From Cyanoderma ruficeps (taxonomy: Eukaryota > Chordata > Aves > Passeriformes > Timaliidae): a DNA stretch of 64,000 nucleotides. A program made the translations under genes and the position numbers. Position 1 is the first letter of the stretch. Every line of letters starts with the position of its first letter. Below are positions 63,358-64,000 of this stretch, piece by piece. Below the pieces are notes generated by a model. It saw only the letters and a list, made by a program, of their open reading frames with translations, was not told the origin of the DNA and made no database searches. The DNA lies in the NCBI GenBank assembly GCA_008694505.1, contig VZDJ01000868.1:112263-176262 (forward strand). The letters run 5' to 3'.

Positions 63358-64000
63358 TCAAGTTACAGGTTAGTTATGCAATTCATAAGCATAATAATAC
63401 AATTATCACAGTATAGGCAATCCTATTAACATGCATAATTAACTTCATTTTATTCCAATTTAAATTTAAGGAATCATAATGGCTTTTGTCTTATTTAAGC
63501 TATCCTGAAAACTCAACACAACTGTCACGTTTCCTAAGTGCTCACCACGAAAGGAACGTGAATATAGGGTACTGCAAAGGGCTCAAAGCAGTCCTCAGCT
63601 GTGTGGTTGCTGCTGATCACATCAACAATGTGCTGTTAAACCACTCTGGAATATGTTTCAAGAGAGGACATTAAAATACATTAAGGACAAATAACCAGAA
63701 AAATACCCATTTTCTGCTGGTGGTGTAAAAAAAGGAAGAGATTATTTAAAGCAATGCATAATATAGTCTATATTTGCTATATTCAGAAATAGAGCTGTTT
63801 TTAAGTCCTGAAGATATTTTACATTTCACACAGAAGCTTCACAGAATTAAAGATGTAAAGATCCACACACTCACACATCTGGCCCTCTTGAGCTACCTTG
63901 GCTGCTCATGTGCATGAGGCTGAATGGGCTTGGGTCCTCACAGCATGTTCATGTGTCCCTTAGCTGAAGTGTTCTTGATTATTAGATAGAGAACCTTACT
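63358..64000. other. Right end of the window; nothing recognised
   Basis: AT-rich non-coding sequence without a supported gene or repeat. Confidence 0.5.

Noticed and set aside
63229..63429. Plus-strand frame with repeated Ile-Tyr-Leu-Ser as a protein
   Set aside because: It is the translation of the ATCT microsatellite.

Overview
The window looks like bird (most likely songbird-type) nuclear DNA, almost all of it non-coding. The evidence for a bird is the interspersed repeats: four CR1 retrotransposon fragments, one solo endogenous-retrovirus LTR of a type common in birds, and two much older amniote MIR/CORE-SINE remnants. Background sequence is AT-rich and CpG-poor, with a single sharp CpG island. 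Single Ns and a 14-base N run mark assembly gaps. There are no bacterial-style gene arrays, and no CRISPR array, rRNA or tRNA gene was recognised.

The only protein-coding sequence I can support is one first coding exon on the minus strand (19075 to 18982), inside a CpG island at about 18.74-19.74 kb. It encodes 31 residues plus one base, ending in a consensus splice donor. It matches the N-terminus of the SLC7 light-chain amino-acid transporters, closest to Asc-1 (SLC7A10) and LAT2 (SLC7A8). No second exon was recognised, so intron 1 probably fills 1-18981 and runs off the left edge. The promoter has a perfect NRF-1 palindrome, a GC box inside a predicted G-quadruplex, and an inverted CCAAT box.

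Region by region: 1-18.3 kb is presumed intron 1 with one CR1 fragment at 13.2 kb. 18.3-19.75 kb is CpG shore, first exon and promoter. 19.75-64 kb is intergenic sequence upstream of that gene, or introns of something unrecognised. It holds CR1 pieces (24.2, 42.5, 50.1-51.0 kb), the LTR (40.0-40.6 kb), MIR remnants (44.0-44.2 and 58.7 kb), short tandem duplications (26.6, 44.9, 53.1, 60.6 kb) and two long microsatellites (61.4 and 63.3 kb). Two good matches to the CTCF core lie at 25.8 and 47.2 kb in the same orientation.

The many short open frames elsewhere are 60-149 codons, have no recognisable domains, and often overlap frames on the other strand. I treat them as chance. I found no convincing new biological system. 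The most useful leads are the transporter promoter and its exact identity, the CTCF-like pair, the ancient SINE remnants, and the structure-prone tracts (G-quadruplex, homopurine tract, minisatellite).
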